Assembly (NCBI RefSeq): GCF_018446385.1
Contig: NC_056005.1
Span: forward strand, 95,649,171-95,713,170
DNA: 64,000 nucleotides
DNA from: Zingiber officinale
Taxonomy: Eukaryota > Streptophyta > Magnoliopsida > Zingiberales > Zingiberaceae
Reading direction: 5' to 3'
The notes below the pieces were generated by a model, which was given only the letters and a program-made list of their open reading frames with translations, ran no database searches and had not been told where the DNA came from. A program made the translations under genes and the position numbers. This document shows positions 35,964 through 46,531 of this stretch, one piece after another. Every line of letters starts with the position of its first letter. Position 1 is the first letter of the stretch.

Positions 35964-38900
35964 CTATTCATAAATATGATCTTGTATGCACTCCGCCAAC
36001 TCGGACCGAACCTCATCAATTTGTTCACGAGAGTACCCTATTTTTGTGAACTGTGAGCATACACAATTTATGTTAATGGAAAAAATAATCAACACTGATC
36101 ACTTTGCAATTTTAAATAGTTTATGTCAAATAATTTGAGATAAGCTAAATAATGTTACTATTGATTGCAGCGAATCTCTCTCAATAGTCTCAACTTCTTC
36201 AATAATTTCTCTCATAAATCGCATCACAAAAAAACCACATTGTTTCGCATCCGGTTGTTGAGGAGCCTATATATAGTAATTAGAGTCAAATTGTTAATGA
36301 AAATTATATACATTACAATATATGTTAAACAAAAGTACACATACCTTAACTACTTCCCACTTAACATTTTTCCTACCTTTCATTCCCTTGGTTGAATTAA
36401 ACAATTTTAAGGCCCTTCATACGTTAAGAATATTTGTTAAATAAGATTTTTATTATAATAAATATTTACTAAAAGAAATCTGAACTCACATTTCCATTAC
36501 GTATTTTGAATCATCATCGCGAATGCGGCAACTTAGGGAATCCAAAGTAAATAGCATCCTTGTAAGGTTCAATAACACTAAGATTCCAATGGAAACTAGG
36601 CAAATACATAGGATTAGATCATAAAATTGAATAAATTATCGAAAGGAAGCAATTGAAAGTGATGTTTTACTTCTTGCTTACCCGACATTACATGGCACTA
36701 ACACTAGTTGATCTGTTGATGCACTTGTCAGCTTATCTGCTAAAAGAGTTGCCCTTTGATTCAGGGTTTCAAGCTTAACTGATTTGTCTTGTGCCGTTTT
36801 TGCCAGATATGGGAGTTTGTGAGGATTCATAAATCTGAATTTCTTTGTCTTGGTATCTTTCACCATCTTTTTATACAGACACCTATCATTGCAAAGAAAA
36901 AAAATATTTAGATACTAAATAATAAAATTTAGATACAAAACACTCATAATAAGTTGGAAAAAATAATGATCACTCATAACACTAAGTTATGGTTGATGAT
37001 AGTAACATCCATACATGAGAACTTACTATGAACAGTCTTGCATATTAAACATACCAGAAATGTATACATGCAAATTCTTTTATTTCTTGAGGACAAGCAC
37101 ATTTAAGATACTTAAAAATATACAAGAAAAAAGATATGAGCAAAGTACTTCCTGTCTAGAAGAACAAATGGCAGAAGGCAAACATTAAGGGCCGGTTGAA
37201 AATGAATGAGCTATATTTATGTAAAGTGTACCACATCAATTGATATTAGTAAACCTCTCAATAGAAATGATGAACTATTAACTTAATGAGAATAACATGG
37301 TATGAGAAAATTACTAGAAGTTGAATTTTTCAAGAGTAAACTTGTTCACACAACAATATTAGTAAACTTCTTGCAGTTCAAATCAGGGATTTTCTGTCTT
37401 GCTAGATATTAGAATTTCCCAACAAACATAAAGCAATGCAGTAATTTCCCAGCATAAGTAAAGCAATGCAGTTGCAATCGAGAAAATAATATTTAGATAC
37501 TAAATAATAAAATTTAGATACAAAACAATCATGTGGATTAAAAAATAATGATCACTCATAATAAGTTGGTGAAATTGTAACAATAAACCATAATAAGTTG
37601 CTAAAATTGGGAAGCAAACATGTGATGAAAAAGTTGCTGAAATTGCTTAAATAAACTTACTTACCATATGTAGGCAACGATCAAATTTCCTGAAATTGAC
37701 TCCAAATGATACAAAGAATTGATGTCCTCAAGGTCAAGAAAAAGTTCACAATCTTCATCAAACACTTCATTATCTAAGCACATTGATATACATTTTCCTC
37801 CATCTAGAGCATGCTTACTGTAACAATATAACATATGTAATGCTCTTGGGACACTTGTTGACAAAGTAGGTTTTGATTTTTTTCGTTCAAACTTCTTCCT
37901 TCTAGGCTTCTAATAATTTCAAATATAAACAAGTTAGATAGCTAGGTTGAATAATAATAAAGTGGCAATATAATTAGAAATATAATAATAAAGTGACAAT
38001 ATAATTAGAAATATAATATCTCATATACCTCATCTTGCTTCACAATCTGCTGTTCAGGCCAAGCCACAACAGTTCCTATGGCATCACCAATTACTTCACA
38101 TTCACTTGGAATTGGATATGGCAAAGGAGCGGATTTGTCCACTGCTTGATCAATGGAGACTCGAATGCAATTCTTGGGAAATGGAATACCATGAAGCATT
38201 TTTTCCATGCCATTGAAACAAACAATTGTACCATATGCAACAATATTTGAGCAAGATTCCAATGTCAATGCAACTGATTGACCCTAAAATATTAAAAAAA
38301 ACATGTTGATTATATTTAGTTTATAATGCTATAATAATAATGAATATCACTATAACTTGTATTTTACCTATAAAACTTCGTCTTTACCCACAATCTGTAC
38401 GTCATCTTCTTCAATATTCTTCTGATGAAACTTCACCGAGCAACTGCCTTTGTCATCAATTGAATTGTCCCATGCACCCCTTTTATGCATTAATGCTTCA
38501 AGTTTTTGGATGCGTACATCTTGTTCTAAAATTTGCATCTTCGCCTCCTTCAGCTCCCTTTTATGCTCAGCGATTATATCTAGGGTAACATCATATTTCT
38601 TCCTTGTTCTACCAACATTGAAATAGATTGTTGGGTTGATATGACCTCCGATACCCCGGACACGCCCAGAATATTCCTGAGTTTCAAGTGCCTTGGTAAG
38701 AATATCCTCTTTTGCTCCTTCGCATTGCAGCTTACCCTCCCTCTTTTGCTGTATATATTCATCCTGTAATGCAACATTAAAAAGAATTATCAGTACTTTA
38801 CCAAGGATAATTACCAAGGATATGCAATATTGGTTTAAAAAATACTGATGTCCAGGCCGGTTCTTCCCGTGATAGCTCAAGTCAAGTGCTTAGTAAGTCA

Positions 38901-40845
38901 TATTGAACAAATATGAAGTTGACTTTGAAATATTTTTTCCTTTTTTGGCATTCAATCATATATTTACTTCTGCACAGTTCTAAAAAAGGCACATATTTGA
39001 TTGAGCAATTGACTACAAGTTTAATAAAATGACAAAATTTTAATAAATTTTCACTACACAAACCCATAAAGAGAGGACCACCACATAATTGAAGCTAATT
39101 GTCTGGAGTTGCAGGAAAGAATAATCAAAAGTAAAGTTGTTCCCAACCTCTCAAGTTCCGATTCATGAATCTTATGCTTTAATTCAAACTAAAACAACAC
39201 AAAGAGAATGCTCAAGGAGACAAGGAGCTTTATTTGTCACCAATCAAGTGGGAAAACATAATAGAAGCTTCAGAGCAGTGGTCTGGGGAACAACTTTACT
39301 GGCCCTTGGGTTACTGAAGCTTACAAATTGCTTACTGCCAAGAACGTTTCAAACCTGGTTGATTTATCTGCATCTGTTCTATAGAAACTCTAGCTATCAC
39401 CTCTAAGTTCTCAATGCATTCACCATTAATTGATTGCAGCAAAAGGAAACCACTGCATGTAATAGACTTTTCGACTTGATCTCTTCTCCAAGTAAGAACA
39501 TTTCAAACCTAGATACCTAGTAAATCCACATCTGTTCTATATAAACCCGTCACCTCTAAGCTCTCAATGCATTCATTCACCATTTACTTCCTCAATACAT
39601 GCTCTAGTACTGAGAATTCAAGCTATGCAAGGAATGGCTGCTAAACTCCTCATTGCACTGCTTGCCTTGGCTTCCTCACGCAAAGGGTATGCATGCATGC
39701 AACTTTACTCTCGAAAACTAGAAGATATATTGAAGTCATTATCAGAAGAACATGAAAATTTACTTACAATCTTGTGTACTGTGTCCACCAAATCTTCACC
39801 TTCAAACTCTCCTCCTTTGTTGGCGCGTCCTTTCTTCCACATAATAGCTCTATTGATGTCATTATCATCACATAATTCAGTCCCCTACAACAAAGAAAAA
39901 TCAAATAACAAATGTGAAATAATTTAATGTGAATCAATTAGAGGGTTCTTAGAGGAAATATATTTTAAAAATACTTACAATTTCTTCAACAAAGCGTGCA
40001 TACCCTTTGCGTGAGAGTCGATGAGGATATCTATTTTTTTTCCTTCGCTCTTTTTGTTGATCACTGAGTTTCTAGTTATTTCAAACAGGCGACATATCAA
40101 ATTTGAATAATACATAATGAATTATGATCGAATAGTTTCAAAAGAAAAAATTTAGAATCTTACAATGAAATCTTCAGAAATGCGACTAATGACAAACGCA
40201 CGCCAATCTTCTCTTGTAATTTCAAAGCCAACAGGTGGCTCATTCAACTCCTCAGGTTTGTCACGCTTGCTTAAAATAAATTTTTGGGTGAGATGGGTCT
40301 TGTATTGCCTCCACTTACTGTTTGCAGACCTCAAACATCCCTTTTTCCACTTTGAGTCAACATTATAAATCAACTGTACATCAAATAAGTGGAAAACATT
40401 AATAAGATTAATTAAGACAAACATAAAATATATCTATCATTAGTAGTGAAATATTATAATTGTTAAAACATGCTAACTTGCTTACATTGACTGATTCCCA
40501 TATTAATTCTTTGACAGCAATTGGGACTTGCTTCCATGTCTTGTATTTAATATTAACCTTTTGCCGAGCCAAGACACCAATGTAACTTTGCATGGCTACA
40601 GCAGCTGGTCCTATCGGTTGTCCAAAATTATTGAATGACACCTCATTTCTAATACCTTGCATTCTTTGCTTTGTAATCTTATCCAACTGTGTGCGACCTC
40701 TAGAAGTTCTTGAGGAGATAGTGTCTTTGGAATCCAACACTTTATCACCCTCGCAACTCTCTTCACGGGCAGCTGTAATGACTTCTTTACCCTTGTCCAA
40801 CTTTGCAAGTTGCCCTATTCTCTTACTCTTTCTAGTAGAATCCAT
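35964..40845 (-). pseudogene. CACTA accessory gene: Ptta/En-Spm domain with C-terminal Ulp1-like (C48) protease domain
   Basis: Twelve exons on -: 40845-40486, 40373-40164, 40071-39979, 39884-39768, 38763-38368, 38283-38029, 37909-37665, 36892-36682, 36595-36490, about 36415-36345, 36266-36159, 36050-35964 (stop). N-terminal text (MDSTRKSKRIGQLAK, FNNFGQPIGP, WKQVPIAVKELIW, FILSKRDKPEEL) is the plant 'transposase Ptta/En/Spm' family. The C-terminal part has the protease-like FHW (His), an LDSL Asp motif and QPDAKQCGFFVMR (Gln, Cys). Two lesions: a TAG at 38368-38370 exactly at the exon-5 border, and a frameshift at about 36,544-36,547 between the His and Asp motifs. Such proteins accompany TNPD in CACTA elements; here TNPD is missing. 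Confidence 0.8.
39340..39700 (+). other. Promoter-plus-signal-peptide-like fragment inside CACTA (opposite strand)
   Basis: On +, a TATA box (CTATATAAACC, about 39,537-39,547) is followed about 85 bp later by an ATG (39625) opening MQGMAAKLLIALLALASS, a classic secretory signal peptide. The core promoter is present twice: CATCTGTTCTATA and CACCTCTAAG...CTCAATGCATTC recur at about 39,368-39,420 and 39,528-39,580. After the signal peptide the sequence runs into an 18-bp inverted copy of the accessory-gene exon 3. It looks like a captured 5' gene end, source unknown, lying within an intron of the accessory gene. Confidence 0.5.
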
Positions 40846-42459
40846 TGATCTGTAACAACTTAGACTGATCAACATAAGTTTAGTTAGAAACATGCATAAA
40901 CTCACAGCAAGATGATATATTTACACCAACAAATTCACAACAGTATGAAAAAAAATAAAAGATAAAAGCAGAAACTTGCAGCAACATCACAACATATCTG
41001 ATTCGAATTAAAGTGAGGAATATAACATATTAATATTGTCCACAAATTCATCCTCATAGGTAAATTGTTTACACACTTATATTCAAAAGCAAAAATTCAG
41101 CAATTAAATATTGTCAATCCAACTTCCATCACAGTCTTCACGAATACATGGTGGTTCATTATCATCTTCTCCGTCAATACGTGATAGTCTATCCTTTGAC
41201 ATCCAATCTTTGTCCATTCTTTATAACTAATCAATCAACAATGAGCTAATACCTAAAAATATTAACACAAACAATAGTGTGAAACTATAACAAAATATTT
41301 AAACAATTAATCAAAATTGTATTTCTACCTGAAAATTTTTGACCATACAGGTTTCTCATCAAAATGCAATCCCAATAGCAAATTTCTCACTTGGGGAGAT
41401 AACCTAGTTATCTATATTATCCATATGTACATGTTTGTTAGAGTCTACGTATAGGTAGTTAGGTACTTTTGCCTTGGTATAAATTGTAGAGTCATATAAT
41501 ATTGGAGCATTCACCAAAACATATTCTCTATTGAAACATGTTAACCTTTAGTTGAAAAATGAAACCATTCCAGGAAAATGCTTGAATTATAACTTATAAT
41601 AAGCAACTTTGTTTCTTTAGCACTTGAGAATCTGCAACTTCCTCAAAGGGACATCAACATAAGCAACTCAATGCAATAGTGCATGATGTATTAAATCATA
41701 CTTAAGCCATTAAGCTCTTAGAAGGCAAGTGACATAAATATAACAATAGTAGTTGATATAAATTCAACAAACTGAGTAGGCACAAGTCACTGCCCAGAAT
41801 TAAGATGAGATAATGCAGAACACAAGTTTTAGATACAATAAAAATGAGAGATATTCTCTGCGCATTAAGGGTACACAATAAAAATAATAGTAGAATAACA
41901 CTAGAGATTGATTAATTTCAAGCTGCACATTATACCTGACGACAAAGAAAGGCTGGAATGTGAATAATATCTGCAACTTGGCCAACAGCTTCACACTGAA
42001 TTTGAGAAAAAAGGATAGCATGTTATATGCTTCATGCTATTTTTAAGGATTAATACCTACTGCCAAAGTCTATAGCTAAACGTTTAAAAATTCCAGATTA
42101 AATCATGAGAAAATACAATCAGGGGAGGGGGAAAATTGATGCAGTATGAATCCGGCAAAATGGCTAGTTCGGAAAATAATCAAAAATAAACAAAATCTTA
42201 TTCTAGAGGGATGGAAGAAATTTTACCTTTCTTTCTTCCGTTCCTCCTACTCTCGAATCTGCTCTGCGAGGAAGGAACTAAGATCGAAGGGTTCAGAGGA
42301 GTTGAGGAGCCGTGAGAAGATTAGGAAGGGTAAGCTGACTTTGATTGAGGAGATGGGGAAATGCGAGATTAGGGATCTCGACTTGGAGGAGTTGGGCCGG
42401 CGTGAGGAGTTTTGCGTGAGGAGTTTGGGTCGAGATTAGGGTTCAGAGGAGATCACGCG

Positions 42460-42655
42460 GCAAGGAGAGGAGAAGGCGCTCGTGGAGAGGAGAAGGCGCT
42501 CGTGGAGAGGAGTGGAGAGGAGAAGGCGCTCGTGGAGTGGAGAAGGAGAGGAGAAGGCACTCGTGGAGAGGAGAAGGAGAGGAGAAGGCACTCGTGGAGA
42601 GGGGTGGAGAGGAGAACTCGTGGAGAGGAGTGGTGAGGAGAAGGCGCGCGCGCGT
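42460..42655. repeat. GA-rich minisatellite in CACTA
   Basis: Irregular tandem copies of GGAGAGGAGAAGGCGCTCGT. The open frames over it (Arg/Glu-rich or Leu/Ser-rich) are by-products of the repeat. Confidence 0.85.
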
Positions 42656-42719
42656 TGAGGGTTTAGAGTTTAGCAAAGCGAGGGCTGCGAATTTATTTTA
42701 AGTGAGTTTAGGGGAAACA

Positions 42720-42930
42720 TACACAACACTTTAAAAAACGTTTTTTAAAAAAATGTTGTCTTTGACCATAAACAACAACACTAAAGACAACACTTCATTA
42801 AAAACCGTTGTCTTTAGTAAAAAGTAAATACCATAGACAACGCTTTTAACTAAAAGCGTTGTAAAACAAAGAACGACAACGTTTTTATTAAAAAGCGTTG
42901 TCTATTGGGTGTTGTTGAATGCAAAAATTC
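42720..42930. repeat. CACTA subterminal repeats, right end
   Basis: Several GACAACGCTTTT / AAAAGCGTTGT units in both orientations, mirroring the left end. Confidence 0.85.
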
Positions 42931-43039
42931 TTGTAGTGTTCACCGGAATCATCGCCGGAAGGGGCAACAAAGATAGAGGGTGTAGAAGTTGGATCAAATT
43001 CTATTAAGTCAAAGACTTCATCATCAAGCTCAACTTCAA

Positions 43040-43600
43040 ATGGAATTCCAAGATGGTCTTGGATTCGACACAAGGGTGCCTCCACCATTCACAATGATGA
43101 GCTTCGATCTTTGGAGATCAAGGATCGAGAATTTCTTAATGGTGGAGATAGAGCAATTTTGCTCTAATGGAATGCTTCGAAGCTCCAAAGAATTCAAGGG
43201 GCAAAATTCTCAAGAGGAGCAAGTGGAGCCCAGACCAAATCCAAAGATGTGAGGCCAATGATAAAGAGCTATAGAGCAAATTGGCCAAGATTCATGAGAT
43301 CCCCACCACTGTACCAATCCAAGAAAAATCCAAAGAGGGTGACTCATTGGAGCAAGACCAAGAGGAGGAGAATTCCGAAGGTGAGAGATGCTCATCTTCC
43401 GAAGAAGAAGTCCAAGAAGCTTCATCTTCAAAGGAATGCAATGAAGAGGGCAAGGAGAGGGCATACTCCTTGTTCCATACACAAGACGAAGATGAAGAAG
43501 CCTCCACCTCTAGGATTGATGGGGAGTGTAGATCATTGACACCGGAGCAAGAAGAAGCCTCCACATCCGGGTCAAGAGAAGAAGAGGATGAAGAAGCTTC
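43040..43600 (+). pseudogene. Gag of element B, part 1
   Basis: From ATG 43040 it parallels the gag of TR-GAG A (MEFQDGLGFDTRV, SFDLWRSRIENFLMVEIEQ). It then shifts frame near 43,155 and lacks a segment around 43,265. The acidic middle (EKSKEGDSLEQDQEEE) resumes in another frame and runs to the GCTTC insertion site of the gypsy derivative. Confidence 0.85.
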
Positions 43601-45562
43601 TGTAACACCCCGCCCTCCTCACTACTGGACTGTGAGGGCGGAGCGCTACTGGACTACTAACTTTACTTAACTATCCTTGTTCACATGTTGATAGAAATTC
43701 CTAAAACTCTCGGAGAACTCAAAACATACAGTTAACTAGCAGCGGAAGACTAAATGACTCATCTAATACATTCTTAATAAATGACAATCTTAATAAATTC
43801 TTATGCTAGGTCCCAAGGCTTCTATAGTCCAGGCATCACACATCCATCCGCACCTCCTTGTCGCCTTCCTTTGCTATAACTTTTTCTTTCCTTTATCTGC
43901 AGTAAGAGGAAAATGCATCTATAAGCAAAATTACTTAGTAAGCGCTATCTAACTCACAAAACTCGAGTATGCATGTAAGCTAAAAGAAATCTAGAAACTA
44001 AATACTCATCTAATAGCAAACGAAACATAGCATACTGAAATACTAAACATGAAAGCAAATCTAAACAACATGTCAGTATATAAGAAAGCTAAACTTGCTG
44101 AATTTTAAACTTATGTGAAGCTTATTTCTTTTGTTTGAAAACTTATACTTTAATACTTCAAAATAATAATCAACTTTCTTCTTGGGCCCAGGCGTAGTAC
44201 CATCTTATGCGCGTTCCCTAATAGGTTGGGGTAGCGAGCCACCAATCCTAAAAGAGCAGACCTCGGTCTACCAGGGCCAAGACCTCAGAATTGGACACCT
44301 GGATTTGTTTAACGACAACCTCGAAAGTCGGGTACTAGCCTCTTAAATAAAGTAAAATACTTGTTATCTTTTATTACTTCTAATATATAATGCCTCAGCA
44401 TTTTCTTTAAGCACCTTGTGTGCCAAAATCCCTAAAGTCTTGACTTTGGGATCTACTTAAGGCCTTGGCCTTTTTCTTTCTTTTCTTTATCTTTCTTATA
44501 CTTGTTAATACCTTTAATAAAATAATGATTCTTTAAAAACTGAAATGTTTAAACAAATTCTAACTTTGAAATGCATAAACAAAAATCTACATACTATGCT
44601 AATCAAAATTCTGCATACTATTCTAATCAAGATTTTGCATTCTATGCTACACTATTTCTACATACTATGCAAACATAAAATCTGCACTATAATCTTAATT
44701 AAAATATGCAATATAAGCTCTACATAAAAATCTACATTATAAGCTTAATTAAAATCTGCACTATAGGCTTAATTAAAAATCTGCACTATAAGCGCTTCTT
44801 ATGCTTCGAATTCAAGAACAAAGGTCCGAAACTACTCCTACTGCAGGTGAGAATCACTTACCTTGCTTCTTGGACTCACAACCGAACAAAAAGGGCTTCT
44901 AGGACCTTAGACGTCCGCCGAAGATGATGCCCTAACTCCCTTTCGTTTTCTGCCCGAGCTCCGCCATCGTACGCAGAAGAGAAGGAGAGAATGGTTTAAG
45001 TCATGAGAAAACAGAGCATCAACTTATCCCTTTTTATAACTTAATATTTCTGTTAACTCCTTAAATAAATTCACTATCTTTTCTAAACAGACAAATCTAA
45101 CATCAACTTATCCCTTTTATAATCCAATATTCTGTTAATTATTTTAAATAAATTCGCTACTTTTTCTAAACAAACAAATCCAACATCAACTTATCCCTTT
45201 TATAATATTCTGTTAACTATCTTAAATAAATTCGCTACCTTTTCTAAACAAACAAATCCAAGATCATCTTATCCCTTTTATAATATTCTGTTAACTATCT
45301 TAAATAAATTCGCTACCTTTTCTAAACAGAAAAATCTGTTTTCCCACCTGTTCAGCTGGGTTTTGACCGAGTCAAAGGTCGTGGGTTCAATTCTCGGCTT
45401 GGACATTTTTTTGTCGAAACTTCCTTCATTTAGTAAAAATACCAAACGACCTCCAAAAATTACATAAAAATACTCTAAAAATCCCTAGAATATTTCTATA
45501 TCATTTTTAAATATTTTTAAATTACTTTTAGGACTCTAATTGAGGAAATTTGGGGTGTTACA
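43601..45562 (-). repeat. Minus-oriented LTR, copy 1 (1,962 bp)
   Basis: Complete TG...CA LTR. It is nearly identical to 49941-51886, including the open frame at 44545-44727, which reappears at 50866-51048. About four copies of an AAATAAATTCGCTACCTTTT-type unit (45,050-45,335) and one diverged tRNA-like module (B-box-like GGTTCAATTCT, 45384-45394) are inside. Confidence 0.88.
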
Positions 45563-45579
45563 ATTCTCCCTACCTTATA

Positions 45580-45770
45580 AAAAGTTCGTCCTCGAACTTA
45601 GAATAATTTTGAACATCTCTGTCTCATACTGTCCTCACGCTCCTAAGTAACTTCCTCGTGCTTCTGGTTCTAAATGACTTTCTCTAATGGTACTCTTTGT
45701 TCCTTAGTCTCTTAACTTCTCGGTCCTCTATAATTCATATCGCATCGTACCCATTAGAGGTCCTTGGAAG
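45580..45770 (-). pseudogene. Remnant of the Ty3/gypsy pol C-terminus
   Basis: On - the text DREVKRLRNKEY and, after a frameshift, EEVT and EREDSMRQR match the conserved C-terminal end of plant gypsy polyproteins. Two positions where the family normally has Trp read TAG. It lies directly before the typical GTTCGAGGACGAACTT and the PPT. The rest of gag-pol is deleted. Confidence 0.65.
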
Positions 45771-45971
45771 GCCTGATATCTTCTCTATCATTTCTAAACA
45801 TACTTATGTATATGAATATAAGAGAGACAAAACTTCTATCTTACTAAAGCGCATTTAAGCAATTACTCCATACTGCAAATAATAAAGAAAGCATAAAAGG
45901 AAAACTTAAATACTTTCTTACTTGAAGACGGCAAGGTTGGTGCTGATGTGTGATGCTGGAGGATAGGAACT

Positions 45972-45983
45972 GCTCTGATACCA
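45972..45983 (-). promoter_or_regulatory. Primer-binding site of the minus gypsy derivative
   Basis: GCTCTGATACCA, the complement of TGGTATCAGAGC, directly inside LTR copy 2. With the PPT-like tract just above 45562 it bounds an internal region of only 423 bp. Confidence 0.88.
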
Positions 45984-46531
45984 ACTGTAACACCCCGCCC
46001 TCCTCACTACTGGACTGTGAGGGCGGAGCGCTACTGGACTACTAACTTTACTTAACTATCCTTGTTCACATGTTGATAGAAATTCCTAAAACTCTCGGAG
46101 AACTCAAAACATACAGTTAACTAGCAGCGGAAGACTAAATGACTCATCTAATACATTCTTAATAAATGACAATCTTAATAAATTCTTATGCTAGGTCCCA
46201 AGGCTTTTATAGTCCAGGCATCACACATCCATCCGCACCTCCTTGTCGCCTTCCTTTGCTATAACTTTTTCTTTCCTTTATCTGCAGTAAGAGGAAAATG
46301 CATCTATAAGCAAAATTACTTAGTAAGCGCTATCTAACTCACAAAACTCGAGTATGCATGTAAGCTAAAAGAAATCTAGAAACTAAATACTCATCTAATA
46401 GCAAACGAAACATAGCATACTGAAATACTAAACATGAAAGCAAATCTAAATAACATGTCAGTATATAAGAAAGCTAAACTTGCTGAATTTTAAACTTATG
46501 TGAAGCTTATTTCTTTTGTTTGAAAACTTAT

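Larger units (their letters stand above)
33366..42938 (-). mobile_element. CACTA (En/Spm) DNA transposon, 9,573 bp, TSD TTC
   Basis: Termini CACTACAAGAA (33366) and TTCTTGTAGTG (to 42938) are inverted. The 3-bp TSD TTC is at 33363-33365 and 42939-42941, and removing the insert restores the leader sequence seen intact in TR-GAG A (GCTCTTCACCGG). Subterminal arrays of GACAACGC palindromes lie at both ends. It carries one split accessory gene on - (35964-40845) and host-like fragments. No DDE transposase (TNPD/Transposase_21) is detectable, so it is probably non-autonomous. Confidence 0.93.

Noticed and set aside
42146-42640. Arg/Glu-rich open frames
   Set aside because: They arise from the GA-rich minisatellite; no homology or splice context.
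44545-44727. 60-aa open frame repeated identically at 50866-51048
   Set aside because: Identity reflects duplicated LTRs; the peptide is low-complexity Ile/Lys/His/Leu text from a short AT-rich repeat.
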